A DNA stretch of 64,000 nucleotides from Eonycteris spelaea (Eukaryota; Chordata; Mammalia; Chiroptera; Pteropodidae): NCBI GenBank assembly GCA_003508835.1, contig PUFA01000143.1, positions 1,178,001 to 1,242,000 of the forward strand, read 5' to 3'. Of this stretch, positions 12,621 to 25,359 are shown piece after piece. The notes under the pieces were generated by a model. That model had not been told where the DNA came from and searched no databases. It saw only the letters and a list, made by a program, of their open reading frames with translations. How positions within the stretch are numbered: position 1 is the stretch's first letter; the number at the start of each line of letters is the position of its first letter. The translations under genes and the position numbers were made by a program.

Positions 12621-14499
12621 GCATTTTTCTCCAAATAGGATGAATTAGACGTGGCTCAATCTAGCTCTCTTTTCCAGTTTACTAATTCTATATTTCAGGA
12701 TATAATAAAATGTATATATGATGAATATTAATGTTCACATGCTTGAACGAATTAGTGCAAATTGTTTGACAATTACCTTGGGATAAAATAGATTAATAAA
12801 AGGCCATAATAAAAAATAAGCCTCTCTTAATTTCAATATGTATCTATAGTTAATTGCTGGATGCACAAAACAATTTGTGCATTTCCATGATGTATTTCTC
12901 TCAGTGAAAAATTTTGTTAGCTAAAAGCAAGGGTAACTCTTCCATTGCTTTCTCAGACACCCTCTTCATACTTAGTAAAATACTCCATGCAAAACACCAT
13001 GTTCATCAGGTGTTTGTTGCTTAGGCAAACTCAGACTTAGGGTTTCACAAAGAGTGTTGGCATGGTTTTGTCAAGTAGAAAAGATGCAGAACATCTAAGT
13101 CAAGTCAAGTTGCCTGTGTCTATATGTGGAAACATCATGGTTTATAATACATTAAACCAACAAACAAAAATTTTCAAATGTAAAGCAAATTAAATGCCAT
13201 AGCATTACTGAGTGTTATTTGTGAAATGATGTGATCAGCCTCCTACTTACATGAAATATAAACATTTGAGAAGCTATAGGTTGTAAAACAGGTTCCTTTT
13301 TTTTCTCATTCACTGTTCTTTAGTTGTACTTCTTTATTAGACTGTGAGGGTAAAAGGATGTATTTTCTTTAACAAAGCCAGCTAGCCATTTTTATGGAAA
13401 TTCTTTTTTAGTTTATAACTCATGTGAATGTCAATGTTACAGTAACAACAGCACCATTGAGGTGAAATGGATAAAAAACTCCTGGTCAGATGAATTTTTC
13501 TTTCCATTAAGATTTACCCTTCATATTTTCCATTAAGTACTGTCAGCTCAGCTTCTTTCTTCATCGAAGTCGCCAGCTAATGGATGCTTATGTACTTCTG
13601 TTTCTATGTTCTTTTAAAATGTTTTTATGGAGAAAAAAATTTGACAGTATTTCTAAGCAACATTGTTTTATATATGAATTATGAAATATCTTGTGTATTA
13701 ATCATATTTTTGATGCTGTATGTGTGTATGTATACTCACAATAATATTTTAATCTTTTTTAATTTTTCAATTTGTTTGTATATAATACTTTTTCAACTTT
13801 ACCTTGTATGAAGTGTTGGTTATAAGACTGGATAAATTTCATAGACTAATAAACTCATTTAAAAAACACATTTAAAAGTGGTTCAAAATTTGTATTCAGT
13901 GCACTAATTAGTGAGTGACTTAATAGTTAATGTAAGAAATTTGAAGTCAGCGGCAAGGTGTTTATACTTCTGATTTTCTTCCTGGAGCCTGCAGGCAGTA
14001 CTGAGTATGTAAGCATTCAATATTTAGTTCCTTGAGCAAAAAGTGGATTTGAGAGACACAAGTTAGGCCTACATGGTATTTTCAATTTAAGACTTTGAAT
14101 TCAATATAAGAAAAAATAAAAATGTTCATTTGTACTGTAACTAGCCTTTTTATTCATTATGCTGTTCTAAAAAGGCCACTTAATCATTCAGGGCTTTCTA
14201 ATTTTCTTAATGGGAAAGTATACTAACAATTTCAGATCTCTATGTTCTTAAGATAGTGGTTAACAAATTATGCAGTCTGTTTTTCTGGAAAAAATAGAAC
14301 AAAATATCATGTATCTTTGTATATTTTTATAAAGAATATTTACATAGAATTAAATAGAAAAGTAATTTTTATTTCCTGTCATGTGCCTAATATTTGAGGA
14401 TTTCAGTCAATCTTGATTGTCTCTCAATGTTTTCTATCTCAGTAAAGAGCCCTGTTAAACATCAAGAGTTGCCCCCTAAAAATGTGATTTAAATTCCTC
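12621..14499. other. Unique AT-rich sequence, no gene seen
   Basis: No recognisable protein, RNA gene or repeat family. The 75-codon frame at 13,584-13,811 encodes only hydrophobic and aromatic residues with no family resemblance. Confidence 0.5.
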
Positions 14500-15192
14500 C
14501 TTCTTTACTCTTTGTTATATTTATTCATCACGTCTTCATCCTGTATCCTAAACCATTCCCACCACTGACTCTTTAGGCCAGGCTACCATTACTTTTCAGC
14601 TGGACTGTTGGAATAGACTTCTGATTCACATGCCCCCAGTCATGCTATTTTCTAAAATATTCTTGAAACTATAGTTGGAATAATTTTTCACTGCTCACAT
14701 CTTATCATGTTACTTCTCTACTTAAAACCATTCAGTAAGGTCGATGGTTTCTGATTTCTAATTAAGATAAATCTCCAACTTCCTGTGTCTAAGCTTCATT
14801 CTGACATCTCCTTTCTTTGTACTCTACATTCTTACTATACAAAACTTCTTTTTATTCCTTGAACTTTCCATTCTCTCTGGGGATGCCATTTCTTTATCCT
14901 AAAGTCGCCTTCCCCTATCTCTTCATTGAGCTAACTTCTACTTATTTTTTAGTTAGTAATTTAAACTTTACTTCTTCCATATGACCTTTCTGATTCTTGG
15001 AACTTAGCCACCCAGTATCTGTAAACATCATACTCTCATTTTTAACGTCGAGCCCACTTCATTATAATTGCTTGTTTGATGTTTCTCACTTTCCAGATAG
15101 ACAATAAGGTCCAGAGGGACAATGCTCTCTGCCTAGTGCCTGGCAAATGCCTTATGCATAAGGTATACTCAATAAATATTTGTGGAATATAT
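14500..15192 (+). repeat. L2 LINE, long 3' portion including end
   Basis: A well-ordered L2 3' region: 'CATCTTATCATGTTACTTCT', 'CTTAAAACCATTCAGTAAGG', 'AAATCTCCAACTTCCT', 'CTTTCTGATTC', and near the end 'GCCTAGTGCCTGGCAAATGC' with 'CTCAATAAATATTTGTGGAA', the canonical L2 terminus. It is the best preserved of the L2 copies here. The 61-codon antisense frame on its end is not a gene. Confidence 0.88.
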
Positions 15193-17239
15193 ACACATGA
15201 CAGTCTTTCTCTGCATTTAATAGTCAATCTAAAATGTTTTTTCAGATAATATTATTTACTAGAAATGTAAAGAAAATCAAAATCTTATTTAAACAAGTCT
15301 GCAAAACTCCTGATTTTTTTTGGTGGAGATAAATAGGAAAGTTTGAAAAATAATAATCTTTGAGTTCTTCTTACTTAAAATTTTAAGTAATGAAAAAAAT
15401 GGTATTTAAGACAACTAAAAAATAATACAAATATTACTTTAATTTTAAAAGTGACCCAGCCCTCATACAATATAGAAGATTAATTAGATATAAAAGCATT
15501 TAATCCTCTAACTTTAAGAGTAACCTGCACATCCTACTAACTTTTTAATTTCAATTCAATGAACTTATTGTCTTTTTTGGACTGAGTTTTGCTTAAGGTG
15601 AACTTAAATGTCAAATTACTGTATTGAACTTGAATGCAGTAGTCTCCTTAAAATCCTTTCTTACTAGGTTTCAATCTTGTTGCAATCCCTTCTGCTGGAG
15701 TGACTGAAAATTACAGTTTGAAAGTGACTGACCTCTCCCTCTTTGCTAATGCCGTTAGAATGAAGCTATGTTGGCACCTATCAGTATAATCAAATTAGAG
15801 AAGTTCACATAAGGCAGACATACATACAAATGTACTTATGTACCAGATATATCCCTCAATAGGAAAATGACAGTCACTCAGATAAATTTTTTTTATTATT
15901 TACTTTCAACAGGTAGCTATAACCGTGGCATGACTATTATTGAATCATTTCAATAATCTTGTTATAGGACTGGTAAGATGCCTCCTGACATCTTCGGAGG
16001 TACCAGATGACAGTGATATGTAGATTACTTTTCTGTTCAAACAAACAAGAGCATTGCCAGACTTTTTTAACCTAGTTTATTTCCTCAAAACACGAATGTA
16101 GGCTTGACAAGAAAGGCAGGAGACTACCCCTCCAATGTCATCCAGTAGATGTAGCAGTTGGTGTAGTTTGACATGTTAAGGGGGAAGTATCATGGGAAAA
16201 AGCTTTATAGTTACCAATAGATGAAATGACTCCTGCAATGACTGTGTCTTCTATATATAAGCAAGTGCTGATAAATAATGATGCTTGGAAACATAAAATA
16301 ATTTTAAATTTATTAAATTAAGCAGGAACAGAAATCTTACAATTTATATGTATACTTTGCCTTTCAAGGCCTATCTTATCTTATGATAATACATAGAAGA
16401 CAGATATTTCTTTGAAATTAATATTCATTCCTATACAACTAAGAAGTTGTATTTACAAACTGTATTGTGTTCCTTTACCCTTTGTTGGGTCTATTCTCAG
16501 ATAATCTCCATGTAAGAGAAAGGAGAGAAGCATTTCTTGTCCTCGTGGTCTCACCATTTTTTGGTAATATTACATTGCTTTATTTGACAGATGAAATACA
16601 GTCACATCAAAAAACTTGGAGTCAGGGACCCACAAAGATGAAACCAATGTTTGTTAAAAACATACACACAAATGAAAAGCAAAACAAAAAAAGAAATCAG
16701 TGATTTTAAGATTGCAATATGTTTTTTTTCTCATCTTTAAAATGTATTGATAATCAACTCAACATCAATATCTTGGATCTAAAATTTCTGATTGAATTGG
16801 CTCTTTGAGTATTTATGCTACACAACAGGCTATATTCTCTTTTTTTTTTGTACACAGGAAAAAGGAAATTCATAGTTGACAAATTGATTGAATTCTCTAT
16901 AGGTCTTTCTCCACCGAATCTATGTTAGGCTAGGAAGTTAATTAACTGAATGGACATGTCCTTTTTCAATGCTAAGTTTACAAATAGATGAGCAAGGTTT
17001 ATCCCTAAAGAGAAGACAGCTAGCAACATAGGTGCAGGGAAGCAGAATTAACCCAACTAAGAAGTCAGGTGTCAGTCCTAGAGCTCTTTACCATCTCTTA
17101 GGTATTTCTTACTTTATGTATGATTATAATAATTATTTTATTTCTACCCAATAGAGCAATGATTCATAAGATAACCCATTTCTCCAGATATGAGTCCTGA
17201 GGCTTTTTATTGTATTTCACTTAAGAGATTAGGTTGTGT
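15193..17239. other. Unique sequence, no gene seen
   Basis: No coding frame with family resemblance. The part around 15,690-15,830 is less simple in composition than its flanks. The 78-codon frame at 16,467-16,703 ends in a Lys/Asn-rich tail and is not convincing. Confidence 0.5.
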
Positions 17240-17350
17240 CTGTTAATTGACTGTATGATCTTAGGCAGGTTGCCATAGACTCTAAAGCTCAAGATTTTTG
17301 CAATGGTGAGATAAAGACAACAGTAGTCTCACGAGTATTAAATGCTATTA
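17240..17350 (+). repeat. Decayed MIR fragment
   Basis: Reads like the MIR core in sense: 'TGTATGATCTTAGGCAGGTT', then an aligned 'CTCAAGATTTTTGCAATGGT' and 'GTATTAAATG'. Substitution is heavy. Confidence 0.5.
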
Positions 17351-17529
17351 TTAAGTAAATTACATAGGGATGTGCAGATGGTACTTCTTCTTATTATTTT
17401 TACCAAAGTTATCATGAGAATTTAAATTCTAATTACATTGACACTGTTCACACCTCATTGATGTGACTTTAATTCCAAGAACAAGAGGAAGAAATTAAGG
17501 TTTATTGGATATATTCTTGTTCTATAGAA

Positions 17530-17720
17530 GTAGTAGTTGCTTTAGTTTCCATGTATTTTTCACAACACTCTCCCTAAAGTAGATTTTTTCCCCTTTTATT
17601 GATAGGGGAAGAAACCAAGATCTGGAGTATTCAGTTACTTTTCTAGTCATTGATATGGTAATTGGCAGAATCTGGTTTGGACCTATCTCAGGCTGTATTT
17701 GTTGTACCATTCTAGATAAT
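17530..17720 (-). repeat. MIR SINE
   Basis: Antisense MIR: 'TTTCACAACACTCTCCCTAA', 'TTTTATTGATAGGGGAAGAA', 'CAGTTACTTTTCTAGTCA', and 'TTGGCAGAATCTGGTTTGGA', corresponding to the TGGCAGAGCCGGGATTTGA block. Confidence 0.65.
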
Positions 17721-17801
17721 AGCTATTCACATAGTTAGTATAAAGTGACATTTCCTAACATTGCCTTCAGTAAAACAGGCACATCTATAGATTTCATTGT
17801 G

Positions 17802-17805
<4 letters not shown>

Positions 17806-17890
<85 letters not shown>
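17806..17890. repeat. (TA)n(GT)n compound microsatellite
   Basis: About 39 bp of TA followed directly by about 46 bp of GT. The open frame that crosses it (a run of Ile-Tyr then Val-Cys) is an artefact of the repeat. The alternating purine-pyrimidine tract could adopt Z-DNA or cruciform structures. Confidence 0.97.
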
Positions 17891-17892
<2 letters not shown>

Positions 17893-18934
17893 TTGATTAT
17901 ACATGTATAATGGATGATAATATGTAGTATGTATAATATGTTATATATACATAAAAATAAAATATTTGATACACCTAATATAGTTAAAGAAATAGGTTAT
18001 TATACACACTACTAAGAGTAGTTAGCATAGTTTATCACAATTCAATTATATTAAAATTAAGGCAAGAGATATTTAACCTTTTTTAAAGTTATCTCTTAAA
18101 TCTTGATGTGACCTTCTGATGAAGCTGAATAATGAATATGAGAAGCAAATTGTCTTGTTTGATTTGAAACTTACTGGATAAATGACTTGTGAAGAAACAG
18201 GAGCTTTAAGGACGTTGTGAAGCTCATGGCAATTTTCTTAGAAGGTGCCGTGGTCTTTCAATTGAATAGCAAGAAAATTTATCAAATTCATATCCTAATC
18301 TCATCTATCTTTCTCTACAGAGATGATATCTTATAGGAATTGTAACAGAGAGAATACTCTCATCTCCACGGAGTAAATACAATTAAAACATTAGAGCTAA
18401 CAATTACACACTTCCCATGAACTGATGATCAAAAGGCAAAAGTGATTCCCAAGTGGCCAACCTTTATGGCTTGGGTTCTGTGTGGAGACTCAAAACCCTC
18501 TAGACCTGGGACTGGAGCTTTATTAAGGACATTGCCAATTGGAGGCTGTCCATTCCACCCTACATTTGAAGTTTTGGAGTCTCTCCTGACTCATTCTCTT
18601 CTTTGTTATTTGAATTTTCGAACTTTAGCTTCAGTGACCAGATTCTGGAAAGAAATGATGGCTCCCAGACTCAAACTTTGACATCCACACTGGTTACTTG
18701 CTTGCACTTGGCTTTGTTTCTGTACCGTCCTCTCTTGAATTAGACACCCAGCCTTAAAAAACAGGTATCCTTGCCTCAATTTTAGTGTCTGCTTAGTAAT
18801 TTTTCACCTAGTCCCATGAGTTAGAAGTGAGATGATATAGAAGCAGCATTTGAAATGGAAATTGGCAGTATGTAATGTACATCTCTCTTCAATTTAACCC
18901 AGCCTTAAAAGCAGTAAAAATTGTATTTTAGAAA
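17891..18934. other. Unique sequence, no gene supported
   Basis: Contains a somewhat GC-richer segment at 18,440-18,700 with a 79-codon frame. I do not recognise the product or any repeat there. Confidence 0.45.
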
Positions 18935-19210
18935 TGATTAATATTTATTGTGCATGTATTTAATATAGTTCAGTCATTGTGTTAAGTGCTTTACTCACAT
19001 TAATTTATTTAATCATTTGAATCATTCTATATCTGAATATTATTATTAGACTGAACCATATGAAATTACTGATATTTGACCATTTTTGATCTACAAAATT
19101 TGCAAATTTCATATGGTTCATGCAAGTGTTAGCCCCATTTGACAGAAGGGAAATCTGAGGCATGAAGAAATTAACTTTCTGCAGGTCACAACTATAATTA
19201 TTGGAACCAA
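18935..19210 (-). repeat. MIR SINE interrupted by a palindromic insert
   Basis: Left half, antisense MIR: 'TTGTGTTAAGTGCTTTACTC', 'TAATTTATTTAATCATTTGA'. Right half: 'AGCCCCATTTGACAGAAGGG', 'AAATCTGAGGCATGAAGAAA', 'TGCAGGTCACAAC'. Between them, roughly 19,050-19,130 does not belong to MIR and holds a 16-bp perfect inverted repeat. Confidence 0.75.
19052..19120. mobile_element. Short MITE-like element with 16-bp terminal inverted repeats
   Basis: TGAACCATATGAAATT (19052-19067) and AATTTCATATGGTTCA (19105-19120) are exact reverse complements around a 37-nt interior. It interrupts a MIR, and the MIR resumes on the far side, so it behaves like an insertion. TTAG occurs on both sides (about 19046-19049 and 19129-19132). 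The right end extends asymmetrically beyond the inverted repeat. Family not recognised; a small DNA transposon derivative is inferred. Confidence 0.5.
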
Positions 19211-21105
19211 AATGAAGTTAATAAAGGCAATAACCCTTTCTTTCCTATCTGCTTCATTGTTTTGTAGACTTCAGCTTCTCAGTCTTGCAGAGGACTTCCT
19301 CAAGTTTGAAATTACTTTTTTGATCAACTACTTAGAGCCAACAACAAGCTGTCAAGTGCATAATTCCTTCATCCTAAGCAACTTTTACATTGATTGGAGT
19401 AACTTATGTGAGAAAGAACCATGTAAAATACAGAGTGGGATGATTTAATCAGCTCAACTATAAAAAAGCCATAGTGTCACATATATCAGTTCAATCTATT
19501 TTAAACATTCAACATGTGGGCCATAATATAGAATTTATCCAAAAAGTAGGAAAAGCAGCTATAAAACTTAAACACTATGTAGATTAGCCAAGTTAGGCCA
19601 TCCCTAATGAATGAAATAAAATAACTTTCAGCTATCTTCACATGTTTATAGCAAACTGTAATTTCCCCTCTGTTGAGAACTTTTAGTATTCATTTTCCTG
19701 TCAGATTTCCTGACTGTACAGGTTCAAAGTGGAGTCTGAGAATTCTGCAGGTGACACAATTAGTGTGGGAGCACTGTGGAATCTTTGCAGAACTGCCTTT
19801 AAAAAATTATTTGCTTCTGGGACAAAAACAAAGCAATAGACAATAAATTTGGAAGCATCTGCTGTTAAGTTTGAGAATCCCATGTATTCTGAACAAATGA
19901 GGATATTTTATTTATACGATATGCAACATAGCCTGTAATCACTTAAAATAATCATAGATATTTTAACCAAGGTATTTTCTGATATAGAATAAATAATTCT
20001 GGTCTCTTCTATTACATTTTCTCTCTTGCTTACATCTGTATATTTTTTTCTCTTCCCAAGAAAGCATTACAAAATTGAACCATTTTTACTCCTAAAAATC
20101 TGATACATCCAAATATAAAATGAGGTTATCACTATTCTTTACTAACCTGGATCAATCAGTGATTGAAGTATAGCTCTAAAATTCAGATTTAAGGACTGAT
20201 CATTATTTGTTCTTATTGTTCTTTGGGGAAAATTTTGAGACCTTCATATAAATGTCAGCTTTAACAACTTCTCTTAGAGGAAGGAGTTCACTGTAGTTTT
20301 ATCCATTGGTTGAAAAATGTGCTAATGAGATTAGGGTCATTGATTTGATCTCAGGAGTGAGTACACGTATGCTTTGTTCTAGCTCTAAGCTTCTAATGGC
20401 CTTGATAACCAAAGTCAGTCATTTTTAAGTGTGTGTTGCTGGTAGTAAAGAAAGTATGAGAGATATTTTACATTCATTAGAAAACATTGTCAATACTTAA
20501 ACAAAAATTACTCAAAAAATATATCTTGCTGGTGGTGGATTGATTGTCTTCATTGCTGAAGAATTCTTAGCAATAAACTTCCAAAGAGTACCTTTTTTAA
20601 AAAAGTTAAGTGATCATTTAAACTTTGAGAATGCAGCGCAGTTAAGCCAAATGGAGTATTTTATAAAGTTTTCTTTTTTTAAATTTTGAGTGATTCATTA
20701 AATAGTTCTATTTAAATAATCTATTCATTTATTTTGACTCCAGTCATGTATACATGTTCCATCAATGCTCCATTTACTCACTTTTTTGAAAAATAAAAAA
20801 AAATAATAAAATTGTTCAATGTCAAAAAACCCCCTATATTTCCAGCTAAGTCTGCAATTTTTAGGTGAAATAATTTTTTAAATGCAAAATACTTTATATT
20901 TAATGGTTTTTTTAAATTTTCAAATAATTCCATTTAAATGTGAGTACTGTGTGCTTATAAGAAGCTCTGCCTGGAAGACTGATATACCCGAAGAGGCTGA
21001 TTCCAAATTTGTATCCAAAAAGTTTGACAAGGAAGGCCAATGAGAATTATATCAAATGTAGCCTAATATATGTTGGATATCACAATACAGGTCAGCCCTT
21101 TAGGA
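19211..21105. other. Unique sequence, no gene seen
   Basis: No protein-like frame, RNA gene or named repeat. The 78-codon frame at 19,212-19,448 runs out of the MIR and has no resemblance to a known family. Confidence 0.5.
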
Positions 21106-21169
21106 TATCTATATTTGTAATAAATAAATAACATATTTATCTATATTTGTAATAAATAAACAACATATT
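21106..21169. repeat. 32-bp tandem duplication (two copies)
   Basis: A unit starting TATCTATATTTGTAATAAAT occurs at 21106-21137 and again at 21138-21169 with a single difference (T to C). The near identity suggests a relatively recent local duplication. Confidence 0.9.
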
Positions 21170-21286
21170 TTTCTTTGGAAGAAAGTAGTGCTTCTCAAAT
21201 CTATTTCAGTTAATTGTGTAGACAGGAAATCTAGGGATTTTAGGGGGTTGACTTTCTAATCAAGTGATTATTTCATCAAATCTAAC

Positions 21287-21650
21287 TGCTATGGTCTAAA
21301 TGTTTGTGTTCCCTCAAAATTCATATATTGAAACCTACCCCAAGGTGATAGTATTAGGAGGTAGGAACTTTGGAAGGTGATAAGCCATGAAGACAAAGCC
21401 CTCATTAATGGGTTTAGTGCTTTATTGAAAGGGGCCCCAGAAAGCTTCCTTCTCCTTCTGCCATGTGAGGACACAGAGAAATAGATGGCTATAAGCCAAG
21501 AAGCTCTCACTGAACATCCGTCAGATTTGCCAGTACCATGATCTTGAACTTCCTAGGCTCCAGAACTGTGAGAAATAAATTTCTGTCATTTATAAGCCAC
21601 CAGTTTATGGCATTTTTGCTATAGTATAGCAGCTCAAATAGACTAAGACA
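21287..21650 (+). repeat. MST-like MaLR LTR, complete
   Basis: A full sense LTR from TGCTATGGTCTAAATGTTTG to AATAGACTAAGACA. Diagnostic blocks include 'GGTGATAGTATTAGGAGG', 'TGCCATGTGAGGACACAG', and 'GAACTGTGAGAAATAAATTT' with its AATAAA poly(A) signal. Flanks CTAAC and CAAAC match at 4 of 5 positions, compatible with the 5-bp duplication of ERVL-type elements. Confidence 0.88.
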
Positions 21651-21829
21651 CAAACCACCTCTCATTTTCTATAGTTTTAATTTATATCAATGTTTGCTTC
21701 AAAAATGGAGCCTTGGATTGTGTTTACTGTAATTTATACTAGCCAGTAACAATGCCTGTTATTCTACTGTAACCATTTTTTTATTTTTATTGAAACTTGC
21801 ATTTTACATATATACTTCATGGATTTTAT

Positions 21830-21970
21830 TTTGTGGGATAAAAATCATTTCTCACATTATAAAGATGAGAAAGTAGAATAGAGATCAACTGGTCAAGCAC
21901 TGGTCAAGACTGAATCTTAATGTAACTTATCCTGAGCCCACACTCATTTCTTTTCCACTGCATTGCCCTC
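21830..21970 (-). repeat. Decayed MIR fragment
   Basis: Antisense MIR-like order: 'TTATAAAGATGAGAAAGTAG', 'CTGGTCAAG', and a 3' block 'CTTTTCCACTGCATTGCC' like the MIR 'CCACTACACTGCC' end. Confidence 0.5.
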
Positions 21971-22099
21971 CCTTCTTAATTGGTCTGAAGGTTTGTCCAT
22001 AACTGAGCAGAGCCTTAGCACTGTCCAGCTCCTATGGACATGCTGCTTGTCCATTCAGCTTGGATCCTGCTGCTTATTATAACAGTCCTGATCAGAGGA

Positions 22100-22320
22100 G
22101 CACAGTAATGAAAAACCTAAACTAGGGGTCAGACACACTTGAGTCTGAATGCTATATTTTCTACTTATTTTCTGTGAACAATTTAATTTAAACTCTGTTG
22201 AGTTTCTGATTTCTCTGTGTAAAATGGGAAAAATGAAACCAACCTGTTAAGTCAGTGATAGTTCAAAACCTCACAAACTGAGTTCTCAATGAATATTCTC
22301 TCTTATTGATTACAGCTACA
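22100..22320 (+). repeat. MIR SINE
   Basis: Sense MIR: 'GAGTCTGAATGCTATATTTT', 'CTGTGAACAATTTAATTTAA', 'CTCTGTGTAAAATGGGAAAA', then 'GAGTTCTCAATGAATATT'. Good order and spacing. Confidence 0.72.
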
Positions 22321-22545
22321 GTTTCCTCCTCACTATTTTGGGCCACCTAGAGTATCAGTGCTTGTCTTCTCATATTTGGTGTGCTGTATTCCTAGGTATG
22401 GAATGACTTATGGGGCCAAGATGCTTTCCCTCAGTTCCTGCCTTTCTCTTGGAGACATCCTGGCTTTGTCACACATCTGGGCTTCTGGGCTTTTTCTCCT
22501 GCATTCCAAGATCTCTGCCTGCCTGATGTATGAGGTTAGCTACCA

Positions 22546-23035
22546 TGTTAGTTTCCTGTGGCTGCTGTAACAAATTACCACAATCTGGGTGGCTTAACAC
22601 AACAGGAATGTATTTCCTCACAGTTCCAGAGACCAGAGGTTGAAAATCAAGAAGTCTGAAATCAAACTCTCCCTCGAGACACTGGAAAATAATTGGTTCC
22701 TTTCCTCTTCAAGTTTTTTAGTGGCTGCCTGGCATTCCTTGGCATTCCTTGGTTTGTGGCTGCATCACTCCAAACTCTGCCTCTATGATCATATTGCCTC
22801 TTTCTCCTTTGTCTCAAAACCCCCTCTGCCTCTCTCCTACAAAGATACACGTGATTGCATTTAAGGCCTACTTAATAATCCAGGTTAAGATCTTCTTCTC
22901 AAGATCTTTAACTTAATCACATCTTTTACCAATATGGTAATATTCACATTTACAATACAGAGGAATATTCAAAGATTCCAGGGATTAGGACATTTTATAT
23001 CTTGAGGGGAGGGAGGCACTATTCAGTCCACTATA
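22546..23035 (-). repeat. MLT1-like MaLR LTR, near complete
   Basis: Read on the plus strand it starts 'TGTTAGTTTCCTGTGGCTGC', passes 'CCAGAGGTTGAAAATC', 'CCTTGGTTTGTGGCTGCATC' and 'GATCTTTAACTTAATCACAT', and ends 'TTCAGTCCACTATA'. This is the reverse complement of an MLT1A/B-type LTR. 'GGCATTCCTT' is locally duplicated at about 22,732-22,750. Open frames on both strands here (22,640-22,864) come from the LTR. Confidence 0.88.
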
Positions 23036-24885
23036 GCCAGCCTCAAAAAGTTTTGAATAAATCTAAACACCCACAATCAGTTCAGTAAACAGTTATGAAA
23101 CATCTACTAAGTGCCATCACACATAGCGTACAAATTCCTTTTCATACCCAAATAAGAGAATTCAAAATATACACACACATTAGTATTTGCTTATTATAAC
23201 TACATGTCGGAATAAAAGCAAAGCATGTCATAGAGACAGACACAGACAGACAGGAAACGAGAGAAAGAAATAGAAAAAGAGAAGCAAAATCTGTTCCTTG
23301 TCCCTTAGGCTGACACTCATGTATTATAAGCCCTGGGTATGTATTATCTTGGTTATAAGAGTGATGCATACTTTAGAACTGTTTTTATTTAAAAAATAGA
23401 GACAATGTTAATCCATGTGGACAACACATGTACACGTGGGAAGCCCATGGATTTGTGAGTATAACCCTCTTAACATATTAAATACAGTAGCCCTGATCAT
23501 TCGTTAAACATGTTTTTGACAATTGGTTGTAAATCAAAGCAAGGGCAATGAATCATGAATGTGGAAGTTGGTGTTGTATCAGAAGACTCTGGCAAGTGAT
23601 AAAAGGTTTATTCATTATGCTTATAAGAGCTGTGTAAAGAAAAACGAAGCATTTCTTCCTTCAAAAGAGAGAACAGGGGAAACTAGCAAGAAACAGTATA
23701 ATGGAGATGATTTCTAGGCCACCCAGCTGCCTAATTACTGGCAACATCTCCGGATTTTTAGAGCATGTCTCTTGTGACACCACCCTTTAAAAAGCAATAA
23801 TCCTGCATTGTAAGAAAACCAACCAGACAAAAAATATATGTAATGCCATCACAAAAAAGCAACCCCAAACCTTCTAAGTAGAATAATTCAGCAAAGGATT
23901 TCATGTCATGAAAGACAAAGCAAAAGAATAAGTGGTTATTTGGTAATTTCTCTCTGTTCTATAGTGTTTTGAAAAGCCTATTCCGTGTGTTAAATAGAAA
24001 CAGTACATTTTAAATTTTAAATTTATTACAATTTAATCCAGCAAGATGAAGCTTGGAATATCCAATTCCTTTTGACATTTTATTTGGAAGGACAATAGTG
24101 GTGTTATTAACATTGTTTTATGCAAAACAAACAAACAAACAACAAAACAAAATGAAAAGCAGTGGCCTTATGCAGCCTAGCACTTAAGATATTTAAGCAG
24201 AACTACTGTGACATTATTTAGCAATTCCCATAAGTGTCCTCGGCAATTTCTTATAATGGATTCCTTAGCAATATTATTAAAATTTGAGAGGAGGTAAATG
24301 GGCTATAGCTGTGTCCCTGTGGACAATTCTCTGAAAAGACAAAGCAACAGTATGTGCAGCTGAGGGACAGCTAGAGTGTGTTAACATGGCTTGTTTCTAA
24401 CTTGCAGAGCTTGCTATTTATTGGATAGTAGTCCTCTCCAATAATACTTACACGCTTCCGCAATAAATGAAACAGATGTGTTCGATTAAGAAAGCATCTT
24501 TTTAAAGATTTTGTTTTGTTTTTAGAATTGCTGGATATTATCTTATCTCTTCTTGGGGGTAGCAATCTCGGAACCATTGATTGGAGGAAACTTTGATTCA
24601 TCCATTCATTCAAGCATTCATCAAATATTTGTATGCCTTCCATGAGTAGGCCATGTGAACATTCTGAAAACATGAAGGTAATTGTGACAGGCTTCCTGTC
24701 CCTGAGAAGCCCACGCTCAGAGAAAAAGACAAGTAAAAAAGCAAATTATTACTACCCCATGTAAACAGTGCCATATTAGCAGTAGGAACAAGGTGCTTGG
24801 GAAGTATTGAGGAGGGAGTGACCAATTTGCCAGAAGGATAAAAAGAAAGTTTAGAACAGAAGTTAGAAAAATCTCAAAGTGAGTT
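23036..24885. other. Mostly unique sequence; ancient repeat remnant near 24.6 kb
   Basis: No gene seen. 23,220-23,285 is purine-rich low-complexity. At about 24,590-24,800, 'TTCATTCAAGCATTCATCAA' followed by 'TGTCCCTGAGAAGCCCACGC' resembles an ancient mammal-wide repeat (minus L2-like end and associated sequence). The two overlapping minus frames at 24,371-24,825 show no known domain. Confidence 0.45.
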
Positions 24886-25232
24886 TGTCTTAGTTCTGGC
24901 TGCTATTACAAAAATACTACAGGCTGGGGGGAATAAATAACAAGCACTGATTTCTCACAGTTCTAGGGGCTGTGAAGTCCAAGATCACAGTGGCAACAAA
25001 TTCAGTGTCTAGTGAGAACTCACCTCCTGTTTCCTAGAAGGTTGTCTTCTCCTTCTCTCCTGTGGCAAAAAGGGTAAGAGAGCTCTCTTTTATATAGTAC
25101 TGATATCACTCATGATGGCTCTGCCTTCATGACCTAATCTCCTCCCAAATCTTCACCTCCTAATACAATCACCCTAGGGTTAGGATTTAAACAAGTGAAT
25201 TTTGGGGACACACAAATATTAAGTCCATAACT
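24886..25232 (-). repeat. MST-like MaLR LTR, complete or nearly so
   Basis: Plus-strand reading starts 'TGTCTTAGTTCTGGCTGCTA', passes 'TTTCTCACAGTTCTAGGGGC', 'TCATGACCTAATCTCCTCCC' and 'CACCTCCTAATACAATCACC', and ends near 'TTAAGTCCATAAC'. It is the antisense form of an MST-class LTR, opposite in direction to the copy at 21.3 kb. Confidence 0.88.
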
Positions 25233-25359
25233 AACTTGTTCTGGATAGAGAAAAGTATAACATGTTATGCTCAGTATGTTCTTTGGTAACATTATGTTTA
25301 GTAAAAAATGAACAGCAGAAAGTTCTCTTTTGTATTCCTCTAAAGCATCATACCTGTAT

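Noticed and set aside
17745..17927. Frame with Ile-Tyr and Val-Cys repeats
   Set aside because: Translation of the (TA)n(GT)n microsatellite.
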